Made by a program: the position numbers and the translations under genes
Notes under the pieces: model-generated
Seen by the model: only the letters and a program-made list of their open reading frames with translations
Databases searched by the model: none
Told to the model about the DNA's origin: nothing
In this document: positions 1 to 5,498 of the stretch, in pieces
Layout: every line of letters starts with the position of its first letter
Position numbering within the stretch: position 1 is the first letter of the stretch
Origin: an uncultured Mollicutes bacterium
GTDB taxonomy: Bacteria; Bacillota_I; Bacilli_A; MAG-NZ
Reading direction: 5' to 3'
NCBI GenBank assembly: GCA_913064935.1
Contig: CAJYBF010000073.1
Location: 1-5,794, forward strand
Length of the DNA: 5,794 nucleotides

Positions 1-602
1 GCTTCATATGCGATTTTACGCGTCTTAGCACATGATGAAGCACCTAAATTTCTAACTTCAGAAATATTTAATACTTTTTCATCACCTTCTAGAGTTATTT
101 CTACATCTAACTTAGCAATGAGTTCTCCTCGCAGCCTAGACTAAGAACGAGCACCTGATAAACTCATGTTGGCATAAAGAACTTCCTCTTTCTCACTTAA
201 AAGGTGGTTTGATTTTCTTTTAAGTTCTGATAAATAGAAGTCATTTCTTAGAAGTATTTCACTGTTAAGGTTTCTATAATCAATATCCTTAAGCCAGTTA
301 ACAAATAATGCTTCTGGTTCATGAAATTTAGTAATTAGTTGTCGACTCATAGATAGTGGTCTCGCTGCATCTGTATCTGATACATCTGCGGCTTGCCTTA
401 GTGCTGGATATGCAAATATACCTTTAGCTAAGATTGTAACTCTTTCTTTGGCTGTTAAGTAGTTCTCAATCGTAGTTAAAGCATCAGCTTTGAATTCGGT
501 AATTCCTTCTAAAATTATTGATAAAGACTCTAGTTCATTGTAATCTTTTTGATAGGCATCACCGAAGTCTTTATACAAATTCGTTAAATCCCATTTTCTC
601 AT
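1..602 (-). pseudogene. pepF: Oligoendopeptidase F (M3B metallopeptidase), 5' part, interrupted by an in-frame amber codon
   Basis: The first 153 codons (602 down to 144) encode the N-terminal helical region of a PepF-type M3B oligoendopeptidase, a cytoplasmic zinc enzyme that cleaves short peptides. Recognisable stretches are MRKWDLTNLY at the start, LRQAADVSDTDAAR, and LFVNWLKDIDYRNL. A TAG at 143-141 ends this frame directly after NMSLSGARS. The same frame then continues to the window edge with SRLRGELIAKLDVEI, LNISEVRNLG and TRKIAYE, which is ordinary family sequence. Relatives usually have Trp at the stop position (GSAW-S-x-L), so one change, TGG to TAG, explains it. The family is about 600 residues, and the catalytic HEXXH lies outside the window. 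The start is ATG 602, because GGAGG at 612-608 lies 5 bases upstream. An earlier ATG at 614 overlaps that site and is unlikely. Family assignment is firm; loss of function is inferred, since readthrough or a base-call error is possible. Confidence 0.75.
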
Positions 603-643
603 AAAATCCTCCATTTTTTTAAATCTGAATTTTCCTTACTTCT

Positions 644-671
644 ATTATACTTTTTTTATCAAAACAGACAA
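644..671 (-). promoter_or_regulatory. Probable sigma-A promoter of the oligoendopeptidase gene
   Basis: On the minus strand, TTGTCT (671-666, 4 of 6 matches to TTGACA) is followed after 16 bases by a perfect TATAAT (649-644). Transcription would start near 637 and give a leader of about 35 bases before ATG 602. Called by eye. Confidence 0.55.
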
Positions 672-745
672 TGGTTGTATACGTTTTTCTATAGTAAAAG
701 AATAAAAAATATTTCAACCTTGATACTGTTAAATATCATCTATTA

Positions 746-754
746 TGTTATAAT
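746..754 (+). promoter_or_regulatory. Probable extended -10 promoter of the YczE-like gene
   Basis: TGTTATAAT contains a perfect -10 hexamer (749-754) with the extended TGn element in front. No good -35 lies at 16-18 bases: TTGATA at 720-725 is 23 bases away, too far. An extended -10 can work without a strong -35. Transcription would start near 761, about 22 bases before ATG 783. Confidence 0.5.
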
Positions 755-782
755 TTCTACGGAAAAAGAAAAGAGGACTATC

Positions 783-1424
783 ATGTTAAAAAGGGACTTA
801 ATGAAAATACCATTATTGATAATAGCATTATTTATATTATCTTTAGGAATAGTATTACTTAAACAATCTGGAGTAGGGCTGGATCCATGGGGAGTTTTCC
901 ATGAGGGGTTAAATAAAGTAACTGGAATTCCTTTTGGAAAGACAATAGAACTTGTTGGATACGTTATCCTATTATTTTCTTTATTAATAAAGATATTTCC
1001 TGGGATAGGAACTATCCTGAATATCTTCTTAGTAGGGAAGTTTATTGATTTATTACTTAAGAGTAATTGGTTCCAAACAAGCGAACAATTATGGATGCAG
1101 TTATTATATTTTGCCGGAGGATTCGTAATACTTAGTTTCGGTAGAGCTTTATACATATCATGTAACTTAGGAGCTGGCCCACGAGATGGTCTATTCGTTG
1201 GTTTAGTACGATTCACTAAGATCGATGTTAAGTACGTTAAACCGGCTATCGAGGTTATTGTATTCACTATTGGAATTATCTTCGGAGGAACATTCGGAGT
1301 AGGTACACTAGTATTAATGTTTACCTCTGGGTATGCTTTTGAGTTCTTCTTCAAATTATTAAAATATGATCCGAAGACTACAACTAACTCGAACATATTT
1401 ACATATTTTAAGAAATCTAATTAA
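783..1424 (+). CDS. YczE/YitT-like integral membrane protein
   Basis: This 213-residue protein is almost entirely hydrophobic, with about five membrane segments (roughly 8-27, 55-72, 76-93, 106-125, 153-182). It carries the two glycine-rich signatures of the YczE group (COG2364): GVGLDPWGVFHEGL at about 30-43 and GAGPRDGLF at about 130-138. These look like corresponding loops of two related halves. The length matches B. subtilis YczE (about 215 residues). The biochemical role of the family is not firmly known; a transport or export function is often suggested. ATG 783 is chosen because AGAGGA (772-777) sits 5 bases upstream, the promoter-like TATAAT is at 749-754, and the conserved protein begins MLKRDLMKIP; the frame is open further upstream but that part has no family character. 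The gene is monocistronic, divergent from pepF and convergent with the flotillin operon, with the shared terminator 16 bases after its stop. Confidence 0.85.
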   Translation: MLKRDLMKIPLLIIALFILSLGIVLLKQSGVGLDPWGVFHEGLNKVTGIPFGKTIELVGYVILLFSLLIKIFPGIGTILNIFLVGKFIDLLLKSNWFQTSEQLWMQLLYFAGGFVILSFGRALYISCNLGAGPRDGLFVGLVRFTKIDVKYVKPAIEVIVFTIGIIFGGTFGVGTLVLMFTSGYAFEFFFKLLKYDPKTTTNSNIFTYFKKSN

Positions 1425-1440
1425 ACGAGGTTAACCAAAC

Positions 1441-1484
1441 AAAAAGAATCTATAAAGGTAACGCTACCCAAATAGATTCTTTTT
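1441..1484. terminator. Bidirectional intrinsic terminator between convergent genes
   Basis: A perfect 13-base inverted repeat (1441-1453 with 1472-1484, core AGAATCTAT/ATAGATTCT) is flanked by an A-run on one side and a T-run on the other. It has an inner GGTA/TACC stem (1457-1460 with 1465-1468) closing an ACGC loop. Because the stem base is A5/T5, the hairpin with its U-tract works in both directions, serving the YczE-like gene from the left and the flotillin operon from the right. A second run of eight T at 1493-1500 lies just past it on the plus strand. Confidence 0.88.
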
Positions 1485-1499
1485 ATTTGAAACTTTTTT

Positions 1500-2939
1500 T
1501 TACTCTTTTGTTGTAACACTTTCATTTGAATCTTCTATAATTGACTCATTTATCGTTTCTACAACGATCTTTTCCTTATTGATTTCTTGATTTATGGGGT
1601 TAACATTAAGAATGTTCGGAAGATTTAACCCTGCCGATTTATAAACATCATTCAACGGGGGTAATGATTTTAACATTCCGGATAAGAAATTAGCAGTTGC
1701 TGGTTTGTCTCCACTTCCACTATCCCATACTGTAACTTTATCAATTTTAATTCCCTTAATAGCTTCCACTTGAGTTGCAACTAATTTTTCTAGTTTATCG
1801 GCAATCATTAATTGAACTGCTTGATCTGTATCTCCATTTGTTGCTCCAACGATTTGACCAAAACCTTCAGCTTGTTTAGATAATATAGCATAAATACCAT
1901 TAGCCTCAGCTTCCATCTTAGACAAAATCGCATCTGCTTCACCTCTAGCGTGTCTTCTTATTTTTTCGGCCTCAGCTTCTGCTGCGATTGTAATTTTTTC
2001 CTTCTCTATTTGTGCCTCTACTATAACGTCAGCTTCCTTAGTCGCTTTTTCACGTGTAGCTCTGATAATCTCTGCTTCTTTTTCAGCAGTATATGCTTCT
2101 TCTAGCGCCTTAGCTTCTTGTACTTTTTCTGATGCTGTAGCCAAACGTAATGCTTCCGCTTCTCTTTGTCTACGTGCAGCATGAGATTGAGATACTAAAA
2201 TTTTTGATTTGTTTTCTCCTTCTAATGCTGTTGCATTAGCTTGTGCAACTGATACTCTTTCATCTCTATGAGCATTAGCTTCACCGATAGATCCATCTCT
2301 ATTCTTCTCTGCTACAGACTTCTTAGCATCATTTATCGCTTTAGCGGCTGCTTCTTTTCCTAGTGCTTCTATATATCCTGATTCATCTTTGATATCGGTT
2401 ACATTAACATTGATAAGTTTTAGTCCGATTTTACTTAATTCCGCTTCTACATTTTTAGAAACATTATCTAAAAACTTATCACGGTCAGAATTTATTTCCT
2501 CAATATCCATTGTAGCAATTACTAAACGTAACTGTCCAAATAGAATATCCTTCGCTAATTCTTTAACGTCAACATGACTCAAACCTAATAAACGTTCTGC
2601 CGCATTTTGCATTACTGTAGACTCAATTGATATACCAACAGTAAATCTTGAAGGTACATCGACACGAATGTTTTGTTTTGACAAAGCATTCGTAAGATTT
2701 ACTTCAATAGACATTGGAGTTAAATCCATATATTCAAAACTTTGAATTACTGGCCAAATAAAACTAGCCCCACCGTGAATACATCTAGCACTTCTAGTAT
2801 CACCGTCAGTGCTCTTTCCTACTTTACCGTAAATAACTAGTATCTTGTCAGACGGACATTTTCTGTATCTCGACATAATACCTGCAAATGTAATAACTAA
2901 CAATAAAGCCAATGCAATTAAAACTGTTGAAGCTCCCAT
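1500..2939 (-). CDS. floT: Flotillin-family protein (SPFH/band 7 membrane-microdomain scaffold)
   Basis: This 479-residue flotillin has an N-terminal membrane anchor (about 5-22), then RYRKCPSDKILVIYGK (24-39) leading into an SPFH/band 7 domain to about residue 210. That domain contains CIHGGASFIWPV (53-64), NLTNALSKQNIRVDVPSRFT (81-100), NAAERLLGL and FGQLRLVIATMDIEEINSDR. Residues about 210-350 are Ala/Glu/Lys-rich with the EA repeats of flotillin coiled coils. The C-terminal part has KVTVWDSGSG (401-410) and PPLNDVYKSAGLNLP (427-441), plus an acidic tail to 479. B. subtilis FloT is about 509 residues, so this one is full length. Flotillins oligomerise at the inner leaflet and organise functional membrane microdomains. 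The ATG overlaps the NfeD-like stop (TAATG), with GGAGG (2951-2947) 7 bases upstream. It is last in the operon and ends 16 bases from the terminator hairpin. The symbol is by homology; the sequence also resembles flotillins from anaerobes. Confidence 0.93.
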   Translation of the reverse strand: MGASTVLIALALLLVITFAGIMSRYRKCPSDKILVIYGKVGKSTDGDTRSARCIHGGASFIWPVIQSFEYMDLTPMSIEVNLTNALSKQNIRVDVPSRFTVGISIESTVMQNAAERLLGLSHVDVKELAKDILFGQLRLVIATMDIEEINSDRDKFLDNVSKNVEAELSKIGLKLINVNVTDIKDESGYIEALGKEAAAKAINDAKKSVAEKNRDGSIGEANAHRDERVSVAQANATALEGENKSKILVSQSHAARRQREAEALRLATASEKVQEAKALEEAYTAEKEAEIIRATREKATKEADVIVEAQIEKEKITIAAEAEAEKIRRHARGEADAILSKMEAEANGIYAILSKQAEGFGQIVGATNGDTDQAVQLMIADKLEKLVATQVEAIKGIKIDKVTVWDSGSGDKPATANFLSGMLKSLPPLNDVYKSAGLNLPNILNVNPINQEINKEKIVVETINESIIEDSNESVTTKE

Positions 2940-3493
2940 TAATTTTCCTCCTCTATTTTTTTGACAATTAATATATTTTCTAAGACGTCAATAACAACAA
3001 TCCTATCATCATATTCAAGTGATTCTTCACTGATCGCATCGAGTTCCTTTAATCCACTCGATAGTTTTATTAGTACTTTACCCTTTGAAGCCTTACCTTC
3101 TTTGATTTTGAGATATACAGTTCCTTCTCTACCTATAGAGTTTTGCAAGGAGTAATTCCCCTTTTGCTGCAACTTTCTCGAGAAATAGTATACTAGACCT
3201 ATTGATATAAATGCAATCAATCCTAGTAGTGAGGCATAAATAATACTTTCAAAGAAATACCCACCCCAGCCAAAAAACATAATGAACGCTATTATTCCTC
3301 TAAACGTCACAAGTTTGAAAGGTGTAAATGCGCTTTCTAACGCATCCAAGTCCCAATCAATATCTATTCCGAATTCGTCAAGAAAACCTACAAGCATCAA
3401 TAAATTTATAATAATGAATGTAGCTGTTCCAAAAACACCTATATAACCATAAACCTTAGTTGCTCCTTCTGCAACTTCTAAAAAATCAAACAT
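2939..3493 (-). CDS. NfeD/YuaF-like membrane protein with C-terminal OB-fold
   Basis: This 184-residue protein has three predicted membrane segments (about 15-38, 62-80 and 83-104), followed by a soluble domain from about 118 that fits the NfeD OB-fold: IGREGTVYLKI (120-130), GKVLIKLSSG (138-147), SEESLEYDDRIVVIDV (155-170) and ENILIVKK (172-179). It lacks the ClpP-like protease domain of long NfeD proteins and so belongs to the short class, like B. subtilis YuaF (about 174 residues), whose gene neighbours floT. Such proteins sit with the flotillin partner in the same membrane assemblies. An acidic loop (DEFGIDIDWDLDALES, 39-54) separates the first two membrane segments. ATG 3493 follows AGGTGA (3503-3498), which contains the stop codon of the regulator gene, so translation of the two is probably coupled. 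Its own stop overlaps the flotillin start by one base. The NfeD-flotillin order is the usual arrangement for this pair. Confidence 0.88.
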   Translation of the reverse strand: MFDFLEVAEGATKVYGYIGVFGTATFIIINLLMLVGFLDEFGIDIDWDLDALESAFTPFKLVTFRGIIAFIMFFGWGGYFFESIIYASLLGLIAFISIGLVYYFSRKLQQKGNYSLQNSIGREGTVYLKIKEGKASKGKVLIKLSSGLKELDAISEESLEYDDRIVVIDVLENILIVKKIEEEN

Positions 3494-3497
3494 ACAA

Positions 3498-4133
3498 TCA
3501 CCTATTTACTTTCAATAACTTCCGTGAATTAATCAAATCATTCAATTCAATATCTAACTCAGTGTCGATTCCATCGTTCTTAATGGCAGTCGCCAAATCT
3601 TCAAACTCAGAAGGTTGTAATCTGGAAACCACTTTCTTCAGTTTAAAATCATATTTTCCGTGATCGATTGCCACAAGTAATACATCTCTTAAATCGATTG
3701 AAGGAATGAGTTCAATTGATTTACTTAAATCGAAATCTGTTTTACCCTTATCTAACGCATATATCAGTACATCTCTTAGATCGATTGAAGGAAGTCTTTT
3801 CAATATATTATCCAAATCAATAGATTTATTCCCTTTATCTAATGAACTGATTATATAGTTCCTCAATTCAGATTCACTATTTACTAATTCATTTGTAATC
3901 GGTGTTTCAAATGACTGATTGTTAGAACTAATTCCTATTAACAAATAATCTATTGTTGTTTCTAGAATACTACGTAGTTCAACCAACATACTAACATCAG
4001 GATAACTTTCACTTCTTTCCCACTTTGATATTGATTGGTGAGAAATATTTAACATATTAGCAAGGTCAGCTTGTGTCAATTTTTTTGATTTTCTCAGCAA
4101 AGTTATTCTTTCCCCTACACCAGTTATCATCAT
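3498..4133 (-). CDS. XRE-family transcriptional regulator with C-terminal ~29-residue tandem repeats
   Basis: The protein is 211 residues from ATG 4133. Residues about 8-67 form an XRE/Cro-type helix-turn-helix domain: ERITLLRKSKKLTQ, then LANMLNISHQSISKWERSES, where ISHQSISKWER is the recognition-helix region, ending in DYLLIG. From about 75 to 188 the protein consists of roughly four units of 28-29 residues: 75-102, 103-131, 132-160 and 161-188. Units 2 and 3 share PSIDLRDVL (115-123 and 144-152) and each unit ends in a pattern like LDKGK/IDHGK. I do not recognise a named domain here; a helical protein- or ligand-binding surface is a guess. Start choice: GGAG (4142-4139) favours ATG 4133 (spacing 5) or ATG 4130 (spacing 8) over GTG 4139, which overlaps it. 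It heads the NfeD-flotillin operon, with 4 bases to the next start, so it probably controls that operon, perhaps through the palindrome in its own promoter. Confidence 0.85.
   Translation of the reverse strand: MMITGVGERITLLRKSKKLTQADLANMLNISHQSISKWERSESYPDVSMLVELRSILETTIDYLLIGISSNNQSFETPITNELVNSESELRNYIISSLDKGNKSIDLDNILKRLPSIDLRDVLIYALDKGKTDFDLSKSIELIPSIDLRDVLLVAIDHGKYDFKLKKVVSRLQPSEFEDLATAIKNDGIDTELDIELNDLINSRKLLKVNR
3681..3793. repeat. Pair of 26-base direct repeats inside the XRE regulator gene
   Basis: Bases 3681-3706 and 3768-3793 match at 25 of 26 positions (an A/G difference) with a period of 87 bases, exactly 29 codons. They encode the PSIDLRDVL parts of two consecutive protein repeats. 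Such near-identity at the DNA level points to a fairly recent duplication, or to recombination that keeps the units alike. Confidence 0.85.
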
Positions 4134-4154
4134 TATCACTCCATTGCTTAGCTA

Positions 4155-4182
4155 TTTATAGTATATACTACATAGAATGCAA
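4155..4182 (-). promoter_or_regulatory. Probable promoter of the XRE-NfeD-flotillin operon
   Basis: On the minus strand, TTGCAT (4182-4177) is followed after 16 bases by TATAAA (4160-4155). Transcription would start near 4148, giving a very short leader with the GGAG ribosome site at 4142-4139. No other promoter-like pair fits as well in the 350 bases upstream. Called by eye. Confidence 0.5.
4159..4170. promoter_or_regulatory. Palindromic candidate operator (TAGTATATACTA)
   Basis: This is a perfect 12-base palindrome covering the end of the spacer and the first bases of the -10 of the operon promoter. A dimeric repressor bound here would block RNA polymerase. Because the first gene of the operon encodes an XRE DNA-binding protein, autorepression is the simplest reading, but the link between protein and site is inferred. 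Confidence 0.45.
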
Positions 4183-4195
4183 AAACTACAACGCT

Positions 4196-4225
4196 TTAGT
4201 TGAATTCCTTAATATATTCAACTAA
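4196..4225. repeat. Inverted repeat upstream of the regulator promoter
   Basis: TTAGTTGAAT (4196-4205) is repeated in inverse as ATTCAACTAA (4216-4225) around a 10-base AT-rich centre. A further CAAC (4189-4192) and GTTG (4228-4231) pair flanks it. It has no U-tract and so is unlikely to be a terminator. It could be a second operator, or an end of the insertion-sequence relic that lies to its right. Confidence 0.5.
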
Positions 4226-4261
4226 TGGTTGCAAAAAGAAGACCTGTTTAGAATTCTATTA

Positions 4262-4486
4262 ATGTCAATCAAAACTGAATGAATTATTAGATGAGACAGT
4301 TGTTTGTATAATGCACAGGTCGAATGCTTCTATAATCATTTTGAGAAGGATATAAAGTATGTAGTCAAAGTACGTTTTGAATAGTATAGGGAGTTTATTC
4401 ATAATTCCATACACAATTAGAACATTAAAAGATGAAATAGACTTTAAAAAAGACAACCCCTATAGATTACAGAGATCGTCTTTTTG
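4262..4486 (+). pseudogene. Decayed C-terminal fragment of an IS3-family (IS150-like) transposase
   Basis: In one plus-strand frame, 4295-4381 reads DSCLYNAQVECFYNHFEKDI followed by KYVVKVRFE. This matches the region around the last catalytic Glu of the DDE integrase domain of IS3-family OrfB, usually C-x-DNA-x-x-E-x-FF-x-x-x-K. After an in-frame stop it continues as YREFIHNSIHN, then IKR, NRL, KRQPL and ITE separated by stops. This resembles the usual C-terminal YNN-x-R-x-QWNLKKMTPVQYR when the stops at the Trp, Lys and Gln positions are restored. At least six stops interrupt the frame, and the upstream two thirds of the gene is absent, so it is a relic. Family assignment rests on motif memory. 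The left limit is uncertain, and the right end runs into the terminator of the sugar kinase operon. A 63-codon frame on the opposite strand is a shadow of it. Confidence 0.55.
4447..4486 (-). terminator. Intrinsic terminator downstream of the ROK kinase
   Basis: AAAAAGAC (4448-4455) pairs with GTCTTTTT (4479-4486) around a 23-base loop; read on the minus strand, the distal arm continues into six T (4452-4447). It lies about 77 bases after the kinase stop and fits termination of the deoB-kinase transcript. The long loop makes it weaker than the hairpin at 1441-1484. It lies within the transposase relic, so it may have arisen from that sequence. Confidence 0.6.
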
Positions 4487-4562
4487 TAGCAACTACTTTA
4501 CTATGTTTCTTGTAAAACTATCTTTGACACGGAATCCCGTTAAATAATAGATTCTTGTATTT
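4487..4562. other. Gap between kinase stop and its terminator
   Basis: No gene is visible. A short ACGG/CCGT hairpin with a four-base loop lies at 4529-4540, next to TTGACA at 4524-4529. It may be leftover sequence from the end of the insertion element, but no terminal repeat can be matched because the other end is missing. Confidence 0.3.
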
Positions 4563-5489
4563 TTATTTAAGTAGTAATGCCGCACCGTACATACCGGCTT
4601 CATTACCTAGTTTAGCAAGTTTAAATTTTGTTTCTCTTTGTGAATCGAAAGATACCATACTTAAATAATGTTCTTGAATTCTATTTATTAAGAAGTCACC
4701 AGCTTTTGAAATACCTCCGCCGAATATGATCGTTGCCGGAGTTATAATAACTGATATTGTATTTGATAACTTAGCTAAGTATTTACTATAGATATCAACT
4801 ATTTTCAAAGCAAACTCATCTCCGCTTTTTGCAGCATCGAATATTTGTTGTGCACTACTTCGTGTAGTGATTACTGAACCATCAGCTTCACTCAAGTGAT
4901 ATTTAACAAGTAGATTAATTCCTCTTGCACTTCCAACAGTTTCAGAACACCCTACTCTCCCGCAACCGCATTCAAAGTTATAGAACTCATCTAGAGGTAC
5001 ATGACCTATCTCACCACCAACACCAGTTTGCCCTTCTAGTATCTTGTTATTGATGATGATTCCACCACCAATACCAGTCCCTAACGTTATCAAAACAGTG
5101 TTTGATGAATTTGAGTTCATCATAATATGTTCACCTAATGCAGCACTATTAGCATCATTTGCTGAGACTATCCTAACTGGCTCATCAAATAATTCTTCGA
5201 ATGATTCTCTAACATTGAAGTTATTCCAGTTGATATTTGCTGTTGAAATGATGAAATTATTCTTTACTGGTCCTGGTACAGCGATTCCTATACCAGATAA
5301 TTGATCATATGAAAATTTCTTATCTTCCATAATCTCTTTTATTTTATTTACTGTATCAATTACAATTTGACTTCCATCTATGTTCCTTACAGTTGTAATA
5401 TCATACTTATCTAATAAGTTGTATTCGTTATCGAATAATCCGATTTTGATTGTTGTACCACCTTTATCTACCCCGAATGTATAGTTCAT
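4563..5489 (-). CDS. glcK: ROK-family sugar kinase, probable glucokinase
   Basis: This 308-residue cytoplasmic kinase is full length for the ROK family and has no N-terminal helix-turn-helix, so it is an enzyme and not a ROK repressor. Numbered from ATG 5489, it has the phosphate-binding FGVDKGGTTIK (5-15), IAVPGPV (69-75), the catalytic Asp112 in ANDAN (110-114), TLGTGIGGG (135-143), the sugar-contacting E-x-GH with His163, the zinc motif CGCGRVGCSE (174-183), and GGGIS near 257-261 for nucleotide binding. It aligns by eye through most of its length with B. subtilis GlcK, so ATP-dependent phosphorylation of glucose is likely, although mannose, fructose or amino sugars cannot be excluded. Start: the frame opens with GTG 5498, directly after the deoB stop, but that GTG is part of the AGGTGA ribosome site, so ATG 5489 is preferred. 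It is cotranscribed with deoB (9-base gap) and ends at the hairpin at 4447-4486. Confidence 0.88.
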   Translation of the reverse strand: MNYTFGVDKGGTTIKIGLFDNEYNLLDKYDITTVRNIDGSQIVIDTVNKIKEIMEDKKFSYDQLSGIGIAVPGPVKNNFIISTANINWNNFNVRESFEELFDEPVRIVSANDANSAALGEHIMMNSNSSNTVLITLGTGIGGGIIINNKILEGQTGVGGEIGHVPLDEFYNFECGCGRVGCSETVGSARGINLLVKYHLSEADGSVITTRSSAQQIFDAAKSGDEFALKIVDIYSKYLAKLSNTISVIITPATIIFGGGISKAGDFLINRIQEHYLSMVSFDSQRETKFKLAKLGNEAGMYGAALLLK

Positions 5490-5498
5490 GTCCTTCAC

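Noticed and set aside
603..614. ATG 614 as start of the oligoendopeptidase
   Set aside because: This ATG overlaps the GGAGG that serves ATG 602, where the conserved MRKWDLTN begins.
675..782. Upstream extension of the YczE-like gene to an ATG at 675
   Set aside because: It would run through the promoter-like TATAAT and has no ribosome site; ATG 783 has AGAGGA at the right distance.
743..1396. 217-codon minus-strand frame opposite the YczE-like gene
   Set aside because: It is a shadow of a well-supported membrane protein gene; the translation is rich in Asn, Pro and Ile without family character and lacks a ribosome site.
2389..2577. Small plus-strand frames inside the flotillin, NfeD-like, regulator and kinase genes
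   Set aside because: All are antisense shadows of strongly supported coding sequences without ribosome sites.
4265..4456. 63-codon minus-strand frame
   Set aside because: It has no ribosome site or recognisable family, it overlaps the kinase terminator, and it lies antisense to the better-supported transposase relic.
4524..4550. Possible plus-strand promoter (TTGACA with TAATAG)
   Set aside because: The spacer is only 15 bases, the -10 is poor, and no plus-strand gene follows.
5490..5498. GTG 5498 as start of the ROK kinase
   Set aside because: The GTG is part of the AGGTGA ribosome site, which positions ATG 5489 correctly, and homologues begin close to that Met.
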